From NCBI GenBank assembly GCA_002709955.1, contig PAQY01000012.1, forward strand, positions 443,679-507,678: DNA of 64,000 nucleotides, read 5' to 3'. Under the pieces are notes generated by a model. That model had not been told where the DNA came from. It saw nothing but the letters and a program-made list of their open reading frames with translations, and did not search any database. This document shows, piece by piece, positions 1-8,611 of the stretch. Both the position numbers and the translations under genes were made by a program. The DNA comes from Rhodospirillaceae bacterium (GTDB lineage Bacteria > Pseudomonadota > Alphaproteobacteria > UBA8366 > Aestuariispiraceae). Within the stretch, counting starts at the first letter, position 1, and each line of letters starts with the position of its first letter.

Positions 1-241
1 TTTCCGTCGGTCTATCGGTCCTTGGGCAAACATGACCATGGAACCAACCGGCAAGCTGATTTCGGCGGAGGAATATGAGCGCCGCAAGGGTGAATTCCTG
101 CCGACCGAAGCGGACCGTGCTTTCGTGAAAAGCCAGATGAAGGCCGTCATGGAACCCGGCAAGGTCGCAGGCTGGATTGCCCCGCCGGATCGCGGCATTA
201 ACAGTCAGCCGGTCGATTACGAATATGTCCACGTTCACTAA
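1..241 (+). CDS. boxB: Benzoyl-CoA 2,3-epoxidase subunit BoxB, C-terminal fragment
   Basis: The reading frame is open from base 2 and ends at a TAA at 239-241, so only the last ~80 residues are present and the gene starts before the window. The tail contains RRSIGPWANMTMEPTGKL, then GKVAGWIAPPDRGINSQPVD and ends in DYEYVHVH, which matches my memory of the BoxB C-terminus. BoxB is the diiron oxygenase that epoxidises benzoyl-CoA. Benzoate-CoA ligase and boxR within the next 9 kb support the call. The internal ATG at 32 is not a real start. A strong terminator follows at 266-297. The identification rests on a short fragment plus context. Confidence 0.8.
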   Translation, partial: FRRSIGPWANMTMEPTGKLISAEEYERRKGEFLPTEADRAFVKSQMKAVMEPGKVAGWIAPPDRGINSQPVDYEYVHVH

Positions 242-265
242 GAACGAGGTCACGTGAGCAACAAG

Positions 266-297
266 GGCGCGGAGATTTCCATCTCCGTGCCTTTTTT
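266..297 (+). terminator. Rho-independent terminator after boxB
   Basis: An 11-bp stem (GGCGCGGAGAT / ATCTCCGTGCC, one G-T pair) with a TTCC loop is followed directly by six T residues. It lies 25 bases after the boxB stop codon and closes that transcript before the repeat array. Confidence 0.85.
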
Positions 298-350
298 GTA
301 TTGGTGATGGATACTTTGGCCGGGGAATTACCGCGCCAATTGCGCCTGCC

Positions 351-1535
351 GCCCTGGATCCCGGATCAGGTCCGGGATGACGATGTATTAGACAAATATG
401 CCCTCACCCTGAGGAGCGCAGCGTCTCGAAGGGTGATCTTTCTGTAAGCACCGCACTTACAGTCCCTCCTTCGAGACGGTGCTGTCGCGCCTCCTCAGGA
501 TGAGAATGGGGCGGAAGGCCAGACGTGGAACGCCATAGTCCACCAGGTCCTCAGCGCCCTTCGCGTCTTCTCTGCGCCCTCTGCGATTAACCTTTACTCT
601 TCGTCTTACCCGCGCAGGCGGGTATCCAGGGCCACAAGCACCATTCGCACGCGCTGCCCTGGATCCCGGATCAGGTCCGGGATGACGATGTGCTAGACAA
701 ATATGCCCTCACCCTGAGGAGCGCAGCGTCTCGAAGGGTGATCTGTCTGTAAGCACCGCCCTTACAGTCCCTCCTTCGAGACGGCGCTGCCGCGCCTCCT
801 CAGGATGAGAGTGGGGCGGAAGGCCAGACGTGGAACGCCATAGTCCACCAGTTCCTCAGCGCCCTTCGCGTTTTCTCTGCGCCCTCTGCGGTTAACCTTT
901 ACGCCTCGTCACGCCCGCGCAGGCGGGTGGGTGGAGTCACAGGCTCCATTCGCGCGTGCTGCCCTGGATCCCGGATCAGGTCCGGGATGACGATGTATTA
1001 GACAAATATGCCCTCACCCTGAGGAGCGCAGCGTCTCGAAGGGTGATCTTTCTGTAAGCACCACCCTTACAGTCCCTCCTTCGAGACGGCGCTGTCGCGC
1101 CTCCTCAGGATGAGGGCGGTGCTTAAGGCCAGACGTGGAACACCATAATCCACCAGTTCCTCAGCGCCCTTCGCGTCTTCTTCGCGCCCTCTGCGGTTAA
1201 CCTTTACTCTTCGTCACGCCCGCGCAGGCGGGTGTCCAGGGCCACAAGCACCATTCGCACGTGCTGCTCTGGATCCCGGATCACGTCCGGGATGACGGCA
1301 GTGGAGAATGCAGAGGACGCGGAGAAACGCAGAGATCGCAAAGGCAATCATCAACTCGTCACGCCCGCGCCTCCTCAGGATGAGAGTGGGGCGGAAGGCC
1401 AGACGTGGAACACCATATTCCACCAGTCCCTCAGCGCCCTTCGCGTCTTCTCTGCGCCCTCCGCGGTTAACCTTTACGCCTCGTCACGGCCCGCGCAGGC
1501 GGGTGTCCAGGGCCACAGGCTCCATTAGCACGCTC
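351..1535. repeat. 305-bp tandem repeat array, four copies (fourth rearranged)
   Basis: Copies begin at 351, 656, 961 and 1266, an exact 305-base period each time. The first three are full length and nearly identical. The fourth keeps both ends but has lost or replaced its centre (about 1300-1370), and its tail degrades up to 1575. Each unit holds four shorter palindromic elements: a CCCGGATCAGGTCCGGGATG box, a facing pair CACCCTGAGGAGCG...CGAAGGGTG / CTCCTTCGAGAC...CTCAGGATGAG, a CAGCGCCCTTCGCGTCTTC segment, and CCGCGCAGGCGGGTGTCCAG. Short open frames here (1214-1571, both strands) follow the repeat and have no family features, so I do not call genes. Nothing else is seen in 298-1595. Confidence 0.9.
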
Positions 1536-1595
1536 CGTCAGGGCCCAGGCTCAAGGTCCGTCCGGGCGTGACGGTTCACTGAAGTCTGATCAGCG

Positions 1596-3590
1596 TCACA
1601 GGCTGGCTGCAACCGCGATGCCTTCGGCGATGGCGCGTTTGGCGTCGACTTCGGTGGCCCGTTTCGCGCCGCCGATCAGATGGGTGGGAATTCCAGCCGC
1701 CTGTAAGGGGGCCAGCAGGGGGGTCTGGGAGGTCTGCCCGGCGCATAGGACAATGGTGTCGCAAGGAAGGGTTCGCTGCTGGGTGCCCGCCAGAATGGTT
1801 AATCCGTGATCGTCGATGCGTTGATAGACAACATCGGGGATCATCTCGACCTTGGCCTTTAACAGGCTCAGGCGATGCACCCAACCGGTCGTCTTGCCGG
1901 GGCCGATCCCCATCTTTCCGGATCGGCGCTGTAACAGTGTCACCTCCCGGACGGGTGGGGGATTGTCTGCGGCTTGATCGACGCCCCAGTCCCGCCTAAA
2001 GGCATCAGGATTCAGGTGGGACTGGCTGTCACCTTCGGTCAGATAGACACTGACATCTATGCCGATGCCTCCGGCTCCAATCACGGCAACACGGTCGCCC
2101 GCCTGACGTTTCCCCGATAACAGATCGGCATAGGTCATGACACTGGGATGGGTGATGCCGTCAATGTCTGGGATGTGCGGCGCGACGCCACTGGCCAAGA
2201 CAACCTCGTCAAAGGCGGTCAATGCTTCAAGCGTTGCGGGGGTGGACAGTTTTAGGGTGATCCCAAGCTCCGCAATGCGCGTTGTATAGTAGCGCAGAGT
2301 CTCGTTAAATTCCTGCTTTCCTGGAATGGCGCTGGCCAGTCGGAATTGCCCGCCGATTTGATCCGACGCTTCAAACACGGTCACATTATGGCCCCGTTCG
2401 GCCAGAACTTCAGCGCAGGACAGGCCCGCGGGACCAGCCCCGACGACGGCCACCTTCTTTGGGGTTTGGGCGGGTGTCCAGGTCAACAATGTTTCGTGGC
2501 AGGCGCGGGGATTGACCAGACAGCTTGAAACCTCCCCCACAAAGTAATGATCCAGGCAGGCCTGGTTGCAGGCGATACAGGTATTGATCTGTTCAGGTGC
2601 CCCCCGTTGTGCCTTTTCAACAAAGGCCGCGTCGGCCAGGAAGGGACGGGCCATGCTGACCATATCCGCCTGGCCGCTGCTGAGGATTTGTTCGGCCGTT
2701 TCGGGCATGTTGATGCGATTGACTGCCGCGATGGGGATGCGCGTCAGGGCATCTTTAACCCGCGCAGTGGCCCAGGCAAATCCGCCACGGGGAACCGCCT
2801 GGGCGATGGTCGGGGTGCGTGCTTCATGCCAGCCGATGCCGGAATTGATGACATCGGCCCCTGCGGCTTCAACCCGCTGTGCCAGCTCGCGCACTTCTGA
2901 TAGGGGACTGCCGCCTTCGACAATATCCAGTACGGACAGGCGGTACATCAGGATGAAATTTGGTCCTGTTGCGGCGCGCACGGCCTGAATAATGCGCAGG
3001 GGGAACCGGATGCGGTTTTCAAAACTGCCGCCCCATTGATCGGTGCGATGATTGGTGCAGGGCGCGGTGAATTCGTTGATCAGGTATCCTTCGCTGCCCA
3101 TTACTTCGACGCCATCATAGCCTGCCTCTTTGGCAAAGACGGCGGCCTGTGCGAAGTCCGCAATGGTTTGTTCAATCTCCGCTTCCGTCATCTCCCGGGG
3201 CACGGTCTTGTTGATGGGCGCGCGTATGGGGGAGGGGGCAACGATCTCGCCATGATAGCCATAGCGCCCGGCATGCAGAATCTGCAACAGGATGCGCCCG
3301 CCGTGATCGTGCACAACCTGAGGGATCGGCTTATGAGCCTGGGCGATTTCCGGTGTGTTGAAGCTGGCGGATTTCCGGTCCAACTGGCCTGCCGCATTCA
3401 CCGAAAAGCCACCGGTAATGATCAGGGCACAGCCCTGTTTGGCGCGTTCCCCGTAAAACGCTGCCATACGATCAATGCCGCCGTCACGCTCTTCCAGCCC
3501 GGTATGCATGGACCCCATAATCAACCGATTGGGCAGCGTTTGGGTGCCAATTTGGATGGGGGTAAAAATATGGGGATAGGCTTCAGCCAT
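1596..3590 (-). CDS. fadH: FadH-type 2,4-dienoyl-CoA reductase (NADPH, FMN/FAD/4Fe-4S)
   Basis: At 664 residues it has the length and layout of E. coli FadH (about 672). An N-terminal old-yellow-enzyme TIM barrel carries Y169 (GSEGYLINEF) and H255 (GIGWHEARTP), in register with the catalytic Tyr166 and His252 of FadH. A 4Fe-4S cluster uses C338, C341, C345 and C357. FAD (VAVVGAGPAGLSCAE) and NADPH (VAVIGAGGIGIDVS) Rossmann motifs follow. The enzyme reduces 2,4-dienoyl-CoA to 3-enoyl-CoA. It is the last gene of the benzoate operon and overlaps the MaoC gene by 8 bases, so it may act on unsaturated CoA intermediates of ring cleavage (inference) rather than general fatty-acid oxidation. Confidence 0.88.
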   Translation of the reverse strand: MAEAYPHIFTPIQIGTQTLPNRLIMGSMHTGLEERDGGIDRMAAFYGERAKQGCALIITGGFSVNAAGQLDRKSASFNTPEIAQAHKPIPQVVHDHGGRILLQILHAGRYGYHGEIVAPSPIRAPINKTVPREMTEAEIEQTIADFAQAAVFAKEAGYDGVEVMGSEGYLINEFTAPCTNHRTDQWGGSFENRIRFPLRIIQAVRAATGPNFILMYRLSVLDIVEGGSPLSEVRELAQRVEAAGADVINSGIGWHEARTPTIAQAVPRGGFAWATARVKDALTRIPIAAVNRINMPETAEQILSSGQADMVSMARPFLADAAFVEKAQRGAPEQINTCIACNQACLDHYFVGEVSSCLVNPRACHETLLTWTPAQTPKKVAVVGAGPAGLSCAEVLAERGHNVTVFEASDQIGGQFRLASAIPGKQEFNETLRYYTTRIAELGITLKLSTPATLEALTAFDEVVLASGVAPHIPDIDGITHPSVMTYADLLSGKRQAGDRVAVIGAGGIGIDVSVYLTEGDSQSHLNPDAFRRDWGVDQAADNPPPVREVTLLQRRSGKMGIGPGKTTGWVHRLSLLKAKVEMIPDVVYQRIDDHGLTILAGTQQRTLPCDTIVLCAGQTSQTPLLAPLQAAGIPTHLIGGAKRATEVDAKRAIAEGIAVAASL

Positions 3591-4035
3591 TGCGGGTCTT
3601 GATCATCGTCATTGAGGTGAAGGTCAGCACCGTATCGCCGTCCTGATTTCGAACCTCGACATTGAAATGCACAATGCCGCGGTCGGGTTTTGTCTTTGAT
3701 TTCCGCGCTTCTGCGACGGTGAAGCGGGGGGTCAAAGTATCGCCGGGGCGCACAGGTTTGACCCAGCGGACTTCATCCATGCCGGGGCCCCCCAGGGACA
3801 CATCCTTGAAAAAGCCCATCTTGATAAAGGATGAAAAACTGGCGGCCAGCGTCTGAAATCCGCTGGCGATTAAGCCGCCAAAAGACCCTTCATTAACGGC
3901 ATAGTCTTTGTCGATATGAATCGCCTGAGGGTCATAGACCTTGGCAAATTCGATAATGAAGTCTTCCGTAAAATCCACGGCTGGGGCAACAATGACTTCC
4001 CCGACCGTATAGTCTTCAATGTAACGCCCGGTCAT
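3583..4035 (-). CDS. MaoC-family enoyl-CoA hydratase
   Basis: A 150-residue single hot-dog domain. The hydratase signature is visible as YDPQAIHID (D35, H40), followed by the SFGGLIASGFQTLA helix and the RWVKPVRPGDTL strand typical of MaoC proteins. Such enzymes add water to trans-2-enoyl-CoA. The start overlaps the stop of the MBL gene by 4 bases (ATGA) and the end overlaps fadH by 8, so it is translationally coupled in the benzoate operon. A hydratase next to a dienoyl-CoA reductase fits processing of dehydroadipyl-CoA, but the substrate is not shown by the sequence. Confidence 0.85.
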   Translation of the reverse strand: MTGRYIEDYTVGEVIVAPAVDFTEDFIIEFAKVYDPQAIHIDKDYAVNEGSFGGLIASGFQTLAASFSSFIKMGFFKDVSLGGPGMDEVRWVKPVRPGDTLTPRFTVAEARKSKTKPDRGIVHFNVEVRNQDGDTVLTFTSMTMIKTRNG

Positions 4036-5096
4036 GTGTTTGATACCTTCAGTTGATACAAGACGCGCCCATCGCTGACTGTGGCATCAACCTGACCCTG
4101 GGCGACCAGATAGGCCAGATGGGCGATGCTTTCACCCAGGGCGAACATGACATGTTCGTCCCCGATTGCGCGCGGAAAAATTGCTGGAACCAGGGTCCAG
4201 GCATCTTGAGGTCCGCCGTCTTCAAGTGCGTCCTTGATATCCTGCAACCGGTCGCGATGATGTTCCTGAATATCCGCGATGCGTGTGTGCAGGCCATAGA
4301 AGGGCAATTTATGGGACGGCAGGACCAGCGTATCGCTGGGCAGTGACTCTGCAATCCGCTCCAGGCTGCCCAGGAAATCACTCAAGGGTTCCGTGCCATC
4401 TTTGAACCAATGAACCGAGATATTGGGGGTGATTTTGGGTAGAACCTGATCGCCAGGGATAAAGACACGCAAATCCGGGCAATACAGGCCGGCCAGTTCT
4501 TCGCTGTGTCCTTCCAGCATCATAACCTGCCAGACATGCGCCCCGATCTTCAATTCGTCCTTATCGCGCAGGCGCGTGAAGGCCTGGGGCGGGTCAAAGA
4601 TACAGGTCCGATAAGCATTGCCAATGGCATTCAAGGGGCCGCACATATCCGCCGGGACCCCATTGCGCCGATAGAATTCCGTCTGGCCCGTGACATAAGT
4701 GTCATCGCCCATTTTCTCCAGAAGGGTACCAACCAGCCATTCCTTCTCGGACATCAGACAGGGGATCGAATAGGTTCGGGTCAGCCAGCCCGCCAGGCCA
4801 AAATGATCGGGGTGATGATGGGTGCAGATCAGGCGACCGGGCTTCCTGCCCTTGGCTGGGCCGTCAAAGACCGACTGCCATACATCGCATGTTTCTGATG
4901 TGCCAAATCCGGTATCGACAATGACCCATTCGTCGCCATCTTCGATCAGCCACAGGTTGATATGGTCTAGGGAGATTGGCAGGGCCATACGCAACCAATG
5001 CACCCCCGGCGCGACCTCTGTCATCGCCCCGGCGGGTGGGGCCTCTGTCCAGGGATGATGGATTGGATTGGGCTTTAGGGCAGGAAAAGCGGGCAT
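4032..5096 (-). CDS. MBL-fold metallo-hydrolase
   Basis: A 354-residue protein of the metallo-beta-lactamase superfamily. The zinc motif THHHPDH is at residues 92-98, with further ligands likely in LEGHSEE and IPGDQVL, and LPSHKLPFYGL near the C-terminal third. The long C-terminal segment resembles the helical extension of LACTB2-like hydrolases. AAGG lies 7 bases before the ATG. It is in the benzoate-CoA ligase operon, 9 bases after the alpha/beta hydrolase gene. A thioesterase or lactonase role is possible, but the substrate is unknown. Confidence 0.8.
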   Translation of the reverse strand: MPAFPALKPNPIHHPWTEAPPAGAMTEVAPGVHWLRMALPISLDHINLWLIEDGDEWVIVDTGFGTSETCDVWQSVFDGPAKGRKPGRLICTHHHPDHFGLAGWLTRTYSIPCLMSEKEWLVGTLLEKMGDDTYVTGQTEFYRRNGVPADMCGPLNAIGNAYRTCIFDPPQAFTRLRDKDELKIGAHVWQVMMLEGHSEELAGLYCPDLRVFIPGDQVLPKITPNISVHWFKDGTEPLSDFLGSLERIAESLPSDTLVLPSHKLPFYGLHTRIADIQEHHRDRLQDIKDALEDGGPQDAWTLVPAIFPRAIGDEHVMFALGESIAHLAYLVAQGQVDATVSDGRVLYQLKVSNT

Positions 5097-5105
5097 TGAA
5101 ATACC

Positions 5106-5888
5106 TTATTGTGTTGTGGGCGGGGCGGCGACAAATCCCCGGACCAATGCCAGAACTTCCTGCGGTTGATCCTTATGGGCCGAATGGCGGCAATTGGGCA
5201 GGATACGGACTTTCGCCGGTCCGGCAACGCCATTGGCAATGGCATGGACCTGGGCATCTGTGCCGTATTCATCCTGCTGTCCCTGAATGGCCAGCACGGG
5301 ACAGGAAATGGTGGGCAGGTATTCTTCGATAGTCCAATCCCGGAAGCTGGGGGCAAGCCAGGCCTGGTTCCACATCCAGAACGCCCCTTCCGGGTCATCG
5401 TGATATCGCCCCAGCCGGTCTTTCATATCGGTGGTTTCAAAGGCTACTTTCGCCTGTTCGATGGCAGCGACGCAAATATCCTCGTTAAAAACATGGGCCG
5501 CCAGGGTGATCACACCAGATACCGGGCGTCCCGCACCACCGGCATGGATCAACGCGATGGACCCGCCATCGGAATGCCCCAACAGGAAGGGCGCATCGAT
5601 TTTCAGACTGTCCAGCAGGGCGGGCAGGGCTTCCAAAGCCTCCCGGTGCATATAGCGATCCCCAACGGGATGCGTGGTGCAGGGCGTCGACCGGCCATAG
5701 CCATAGCGTGAATAGACCAGCACCGCATGGCCGGTTTCCTGGGCCAGCTTTTCTGGAAAATCCCGCCACATGGCAACGGATCCCAGGCCTTCATGCAGGA
5801 CGACGATGGTCGGGGCCTTGCCTGGATATAGGACGCATTCCAGTTGATGGCCCGTCACGTCCACGAAGAACGTTTCCGGATTGGTCAT
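5106..5888 (-). CDS. Alpha/beta hydrolase
   Basis: 260 residues of alpha/beta-hydrolase fold. The oxyanion region is LHEGLGSVAMW, the nucleophile elbow is GHSDGGS with Ser106, and a late Asp/His pair is visible around IQGQQDEYGT and NCRHSAHKDQP. The ATG shares one base with the TGA of the benzoate-CoA ligase gene (TGATG), a sign of coupled translation. box clusters often encode a hydrolase or lactonase, so a role in hydrolysing a CoA ester or lactone by-product of the pathway is plausible but unproven. Confidence 0.8.
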   Translation of the reverse strand: MTNPETFFVDVTGHQLECVLYPGKAPTIVVLHEGLGSVAMWRDFPEKLAQETGHAVLVYSRYGYGRSTPCTTHPVGDRYMHREALEALPALLDSLKIDAPFLLGHSDGGSIALIHAGGAGRPVSGVITLAAHVFNEDICVAAIEQAKVAFETTDMKDRLGRYHDDPEGAFWMWNQAWLAPSFRDWTIEEYLPTISCPVLAIQGQQDEYGTDAQVHAIANGVAGPAKVRILPNCRHSAHKDQPQEVLALVRGFVAAPPTTQ

Positions 5889-7444
5889 CAGGTCGCATCC
5901 CGCAGTTTGAATCGCTGAATCTTGCCAGTCGCGGTTTTCGGCAGTTCATCCAGAAATTCAATCCAGCGGGGGTATTTGTAACTTGCCAGTTCCGCCTTCA
6001 CGAAGGCCTTGATCTCATCAGACAGGGCGTCATCGGGTCGGATGCCATCGCGCAGGACGATAAAGGCCTTTGGCTTGATCAGGCCATCCTGGTCGGCATG
6101 ACCGACAACAGCGACTTCCAGCACTTTTTCGTGTCGGACAATGGCGCTTTCGACTTCCACAGGCGACACATAGATACCGCCAACTTTCAGCATATCGTCG
6201 GATCGACCGGCATGAGTATAGACGCCGTTTTCATCGCGCACATATTTGTCGCCGGTGCGGGTCCACATCCCCTGGAAGGTTTCGCGGCTCTTGTCACGCT
6301 GGTTCCAGTACAGAATTGCGGAGGTTGGGCCGGAGACTTCCAGCATGCCCATTTCCCCGGCGCCCGTCAGGACCGTTCCGTCATCATCTACCAGCCGCAG
6401 GTCGTATCCAGGAACTGGCTTCCCGGAAGATCCCGGAATGATATTGTCCAGCGTGTTGCTGAGAAAGATGTGCAGCATTTCGGTTGAACCAAGCCCGTCC
6501 AGAATATCGACGCCGGTCGCCTCCTTGAACCGGCGCAACAGATCAGCGGGCAGGGCCTCGCCAGCGGATGTCGCAAGACGCACCGCATGGTCGCCCTTTT
6601 TCGGCAATTCACCGCTGGCCAACAGCATGCCATACAGGGTTGGAACGCCATAGAAAATGGTCGGCTTTTCTTCGCGCAGAATTCTGGCGACGGATTTTGC
6701 ATCCGGTGGGCCGGCCAACAGGACAGATGTTGCCCCAACCGACATGGGGAAGGTCAGCCCATTGCCCAGACCATAGGCAAAAAACAGTTTTGCCGCGGAA
6801 AAACAGATGTCCTTTTCATGAATGCCCAGGACAGGGATGGCATATAGATTGGCGGTGTCGATTAAGTGTGTCTGCAGGTGAACCGCGCCTTTAGGCTTTC
6901 CGGTCGTGCCGGAGGTATAAAGCCAGAAACACATATCGGACGCCCGGGTCGGCGCGGTCTGATAGTCTGTGGGTTTGCCGTTCAGTTCATCTTTCAACAG
7001 GGCATAGCCCTTGCCATCGGCACCCGACACGATGACGGTGTCCAGAAAGGGGTGATCTGCCAGATGCGGCAGGAAGGCATCCAACAGTGCTTCAGATACG
7101 ACCAGCACCCGCGCGCGGCTGTCATCCAGCATGAATTTGTAATCATCTGCGGTCAGGCGCGTATTGACGGGGATTGGGACGGCACCGGCGCGAATTGCAC
7201 CCAAAAAGCAGGTTGGCCAATCGATTGTGTCCGGCAGGCACAAGAGCACACGTTCTTCTATCCGCACGTTATGGTCGGCCAGAACATTGGCGAACTGGTT
7301 CACGCGCGCATCCAACTGGGCATAGGTTGTGGGCCCGGATACATCGATAAAGGCCGTCTTGTCGCCGCGCCCGGCTTTCAGGTTCCGCCCGATCAGATCA
7401 TCGGCAGCATTGTATAAATCGTCCGTCGCAGAGTGCACGGCCAT
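5888..7444 (-). CDS. bclA: Benzoate-CoA ligase
   Basis: An ATP-dependent adenylate-forming ligase that makes benzoyl-CoA. The phosphate loop YTSGTTGKPKG is at 176-186, KLFFAYGLGNG is the family's middle motif, and the C-terminal catalytic lysine lies in PKTATGKIQRFK. Of two in-frame ATGs I chose the inner one at 7444 (518 residues), because GGAGGG sits 6 bases before it, overlapping the first ATG at 7459. Overall layout and length match BadA/BclA. Location between boxB and boxR supports benzoate as substrate. The closest alternative is a hydroxybenzoate- or substituted-benzoate-CoA ligase. Confidence 0.88.
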   Translation of the reverse strand: MAVHSATDDLYNAADDLIGRNLKAGRGDKTAFIDVSGPTTYAQLDARVNQFANVLADHNVRIEERVLLCLPDTIDWPTCFLGAIRAGAVPIPVNTRLTADDYKFMLDDSRARVLVVSEALLDAFLPHLADHPFLDTVIVSGADGKGYALLKDELNGKPTDYQTAPTRASDMCFWLYTSGTTGKPKGAVHLQTHLIDTANLYAIPVLGIHEKDICFSAAKLFFAYGLGNGLTFPMSVGATSVLLAGPPDAKSVARILREEKPTIFYGVPTLYGMLLASGELPKKGDHAVRLATSAGEALPADLLRRFKEATGVDILDGLGSTEMLHIFLSNTLDNIIPGSSGKPVPGYDLRLVDDDGTVLTGAGEMGMLEVSGPTSAILYWNQRDKSRETFQGMWTRTGDKYVRDENGVYTHAGRSDDMLKVGGIYVSPVEVESAIVRHEKVLEVAVVGHADQDGLIKPKAFIVLRDGIRPDDALSDEIKAFVKAELASYKYPRWIEFLDELPKTATGKIQRFKLRDAT

Positions 7445-7485
7445 GTCGTTCCCTCCCATGGGTCATTAAATGTCGAGCCTGGTTA

Positions 7486-7962
7486 TTATTCTTTTTTGGC
7501 TCTTGTGAACTCAATTGCGCCCTTTGGCAGCAGATACAGAACCACCGCCTTGCCACCCGTCACTGTTGGATAGTGCGCGGATCCGGGCTCGTAAACCAGC
7601 CAGCCCTTGCCGTGATCATCAAATTCAGCATCCGAATCTTCGGGCAGGATCAGGTCGATTTCCCCGCCCGGATGGGCATGGTGCGGCCCGCGACAGTCAT
7701 CCATGACGACGACATCGACAGAAAAATCATGCTCCCCCAGGCTGGGTTTGATCGGGCGGCTATACTGAATGCCGTGGTTTTCATTCTCACACAGCCAGCC
7801 TTCGGCTATGCCGGCTTTACAGGCGGCCTGGATGTTTTTCACAACAGGCCCATCGCTGGGGAATGTCTCGTTCAGAAAGGCCCCTAGTTCCGCGTTCAAC
7901 GGGCGGGTGCCAATCGTGGTCGCGACGTCGTTCATCAATGCGTTGAAGTCGTCTTGCGTCAT
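7486..7962 (-). CDS. DUF4863-family protein (4-hydroxylaminobenzoate lyase-like)
   Basis: A 158-residue protein starting MTQDDFNALM at 7962, where GGAGG lies 4 bases upstream; the frame is open much further upstream, across the flavodoxin gene, but that part is noise. A cupin-like core is suggested by HHAHPGGEIDLILPED and YEPGSAHYPTVTGG. I recognise it as the DUF4863 family, which recurs in aerobic benzoyl-CoA gene clusters and includes PnbB-type hydroxylaminobenzoate lyases. Its exact job in benzoate catabolism is not known to me. It lies 31 bases after flavodoxin and 41 bases before benzoate-CoA ligase. Confidence 0.75.
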   Translation of the reverse strand: MTQDDFNALMNDVATTIGTRPLNAELGAFLNETFPSDGPVVKNIQAACKAGIAEGWLCENENHGIQYSRPIKPSLGEHDFSVDVVVMDDCRGPHHAHPGGEIDLILPEDSDAEFDDHGKGWLVYEPGSAHYPTVTGGKAVVLYLLPKGAIEFTRAKKE

Positions 7963-7993
7963 GGATCCTCCGGTCAAATGAGGTTTTGTCAGG

Positions 7994-8458
7994 TCAGGCC
8001 GCTTCCAGGGCCTGTTCGAACCAGCCTTCAGCCCATTCGGCGGCCATGTCTTCCGGCAGATCGCCAGACGAAGCGTCGTGTTCAACACGGTCGCCCAAGC
8101 GGGTCGCCCCCAGCTTTGCCAACAGGTCGTCAAATTTGCGCCCGCCGAAGCAGAATGTCTGCATATAGGTCATGTCGCCCAGCGCGAATACGCCGTATTG
8201 CACGCCTGTCAGGTCCGGTGCCTGCGACTCCAGCGCGTCAAAGAATTTGCGCGCATTGTCGGGCACTTCGCCCTGACCATAGGTCGAGGTGCAAATAATA
8301 TACAATGGACCAGCGGATAAGGCCGTCGGGTCCAGGTCGTCCATTAACAGGATTTCCGGATCTGCGCCTTTCTCTGTTAAGACATCGACGATTTCATCCG
8401 CCACCAATTCTGCTGTGCCGGTCATTGTGCCGACGAGTATCTTGACCTCGTTGCTCAT
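7994..8458 (-). CDS. Flavodoxin domain protein (MioC-like)
   Basis: 154 residues forming a single flavodoxin domain. The FMN phosphate loop is VGTMTGTAELVADE, followed by the STYGQGEVPDNA loop and the VFALGDMTYMQTFCFGGR segment that binds the isoalloxazine ring. It should be a soluble one-electron carrier. It is the first gene of the seven-gene benzoate operon, 150 bases divergent from boxR. No boxA reductase is visible in this window, so it could feed electrons to BoxB, which is inference from location. Confidence 0.85.
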   Translation of the reverse strand: MSNEVKILVGTMTGTAELVADEIVDVLTEKGADPEILLMDDLDPTALSAGPLYIICTSTYGQGEVPDNARKFFDALESQAPDLTGVQYGVFALGDMTYMQTFCFGGRKFDDLLAKLGATRLGDRVEHDASSGDLPEDMAAEWAEGWFEQALEAA

Positions 8459-8520
8459 TCGCTGCCCTATCGTTTCTGTTTATCCCAACCATTCAGGCCC
8501 TTGCTTGGCGCTGCTTTTAG

Positions 8521-8596
8521 GAACTATAGTGCATGTTATAGAAAGTGAAAAGAACCATAGTGCATTTTGTGATCTTCTTTCAGGGTACAGTGTTCT
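8521..8596. promoter_or_regulatory. Candidate BoxR operator region
   Basis: The 153-bp divergent region between the benzoate operon and boxR holds two identical ATAGTGCA cores (8526-8533 and 8557-8564), each preceded by GAAC, 31 bases apart. A weaker third copy, ACAGTGTT, is at 8587-8594, 30 bases further. That places the sites on the same DNA face. BzdR/BoxR regulators are known to bind TGCA-containing repeats, so these are good operator candidates. Binding itself is inferred. Confidence 0.6.
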
Positions 8597-8611
8597 TTTT
8601 GGGGGGACGCG

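Noticed and set aside
351-1535. CRISPR-like periodicity
   Set aside because: The period is 305 bases and the whole unit is conserved; there are no short repeats with unique spacers and no cas genes.
1214-1571. Overlapping short open frames on both strands in the repeat array
   Set aside because: They track the repeat units, have skewed composition (RRRGRDELM, PPARA) and no ribosome sites or family match, so they are chance frames.
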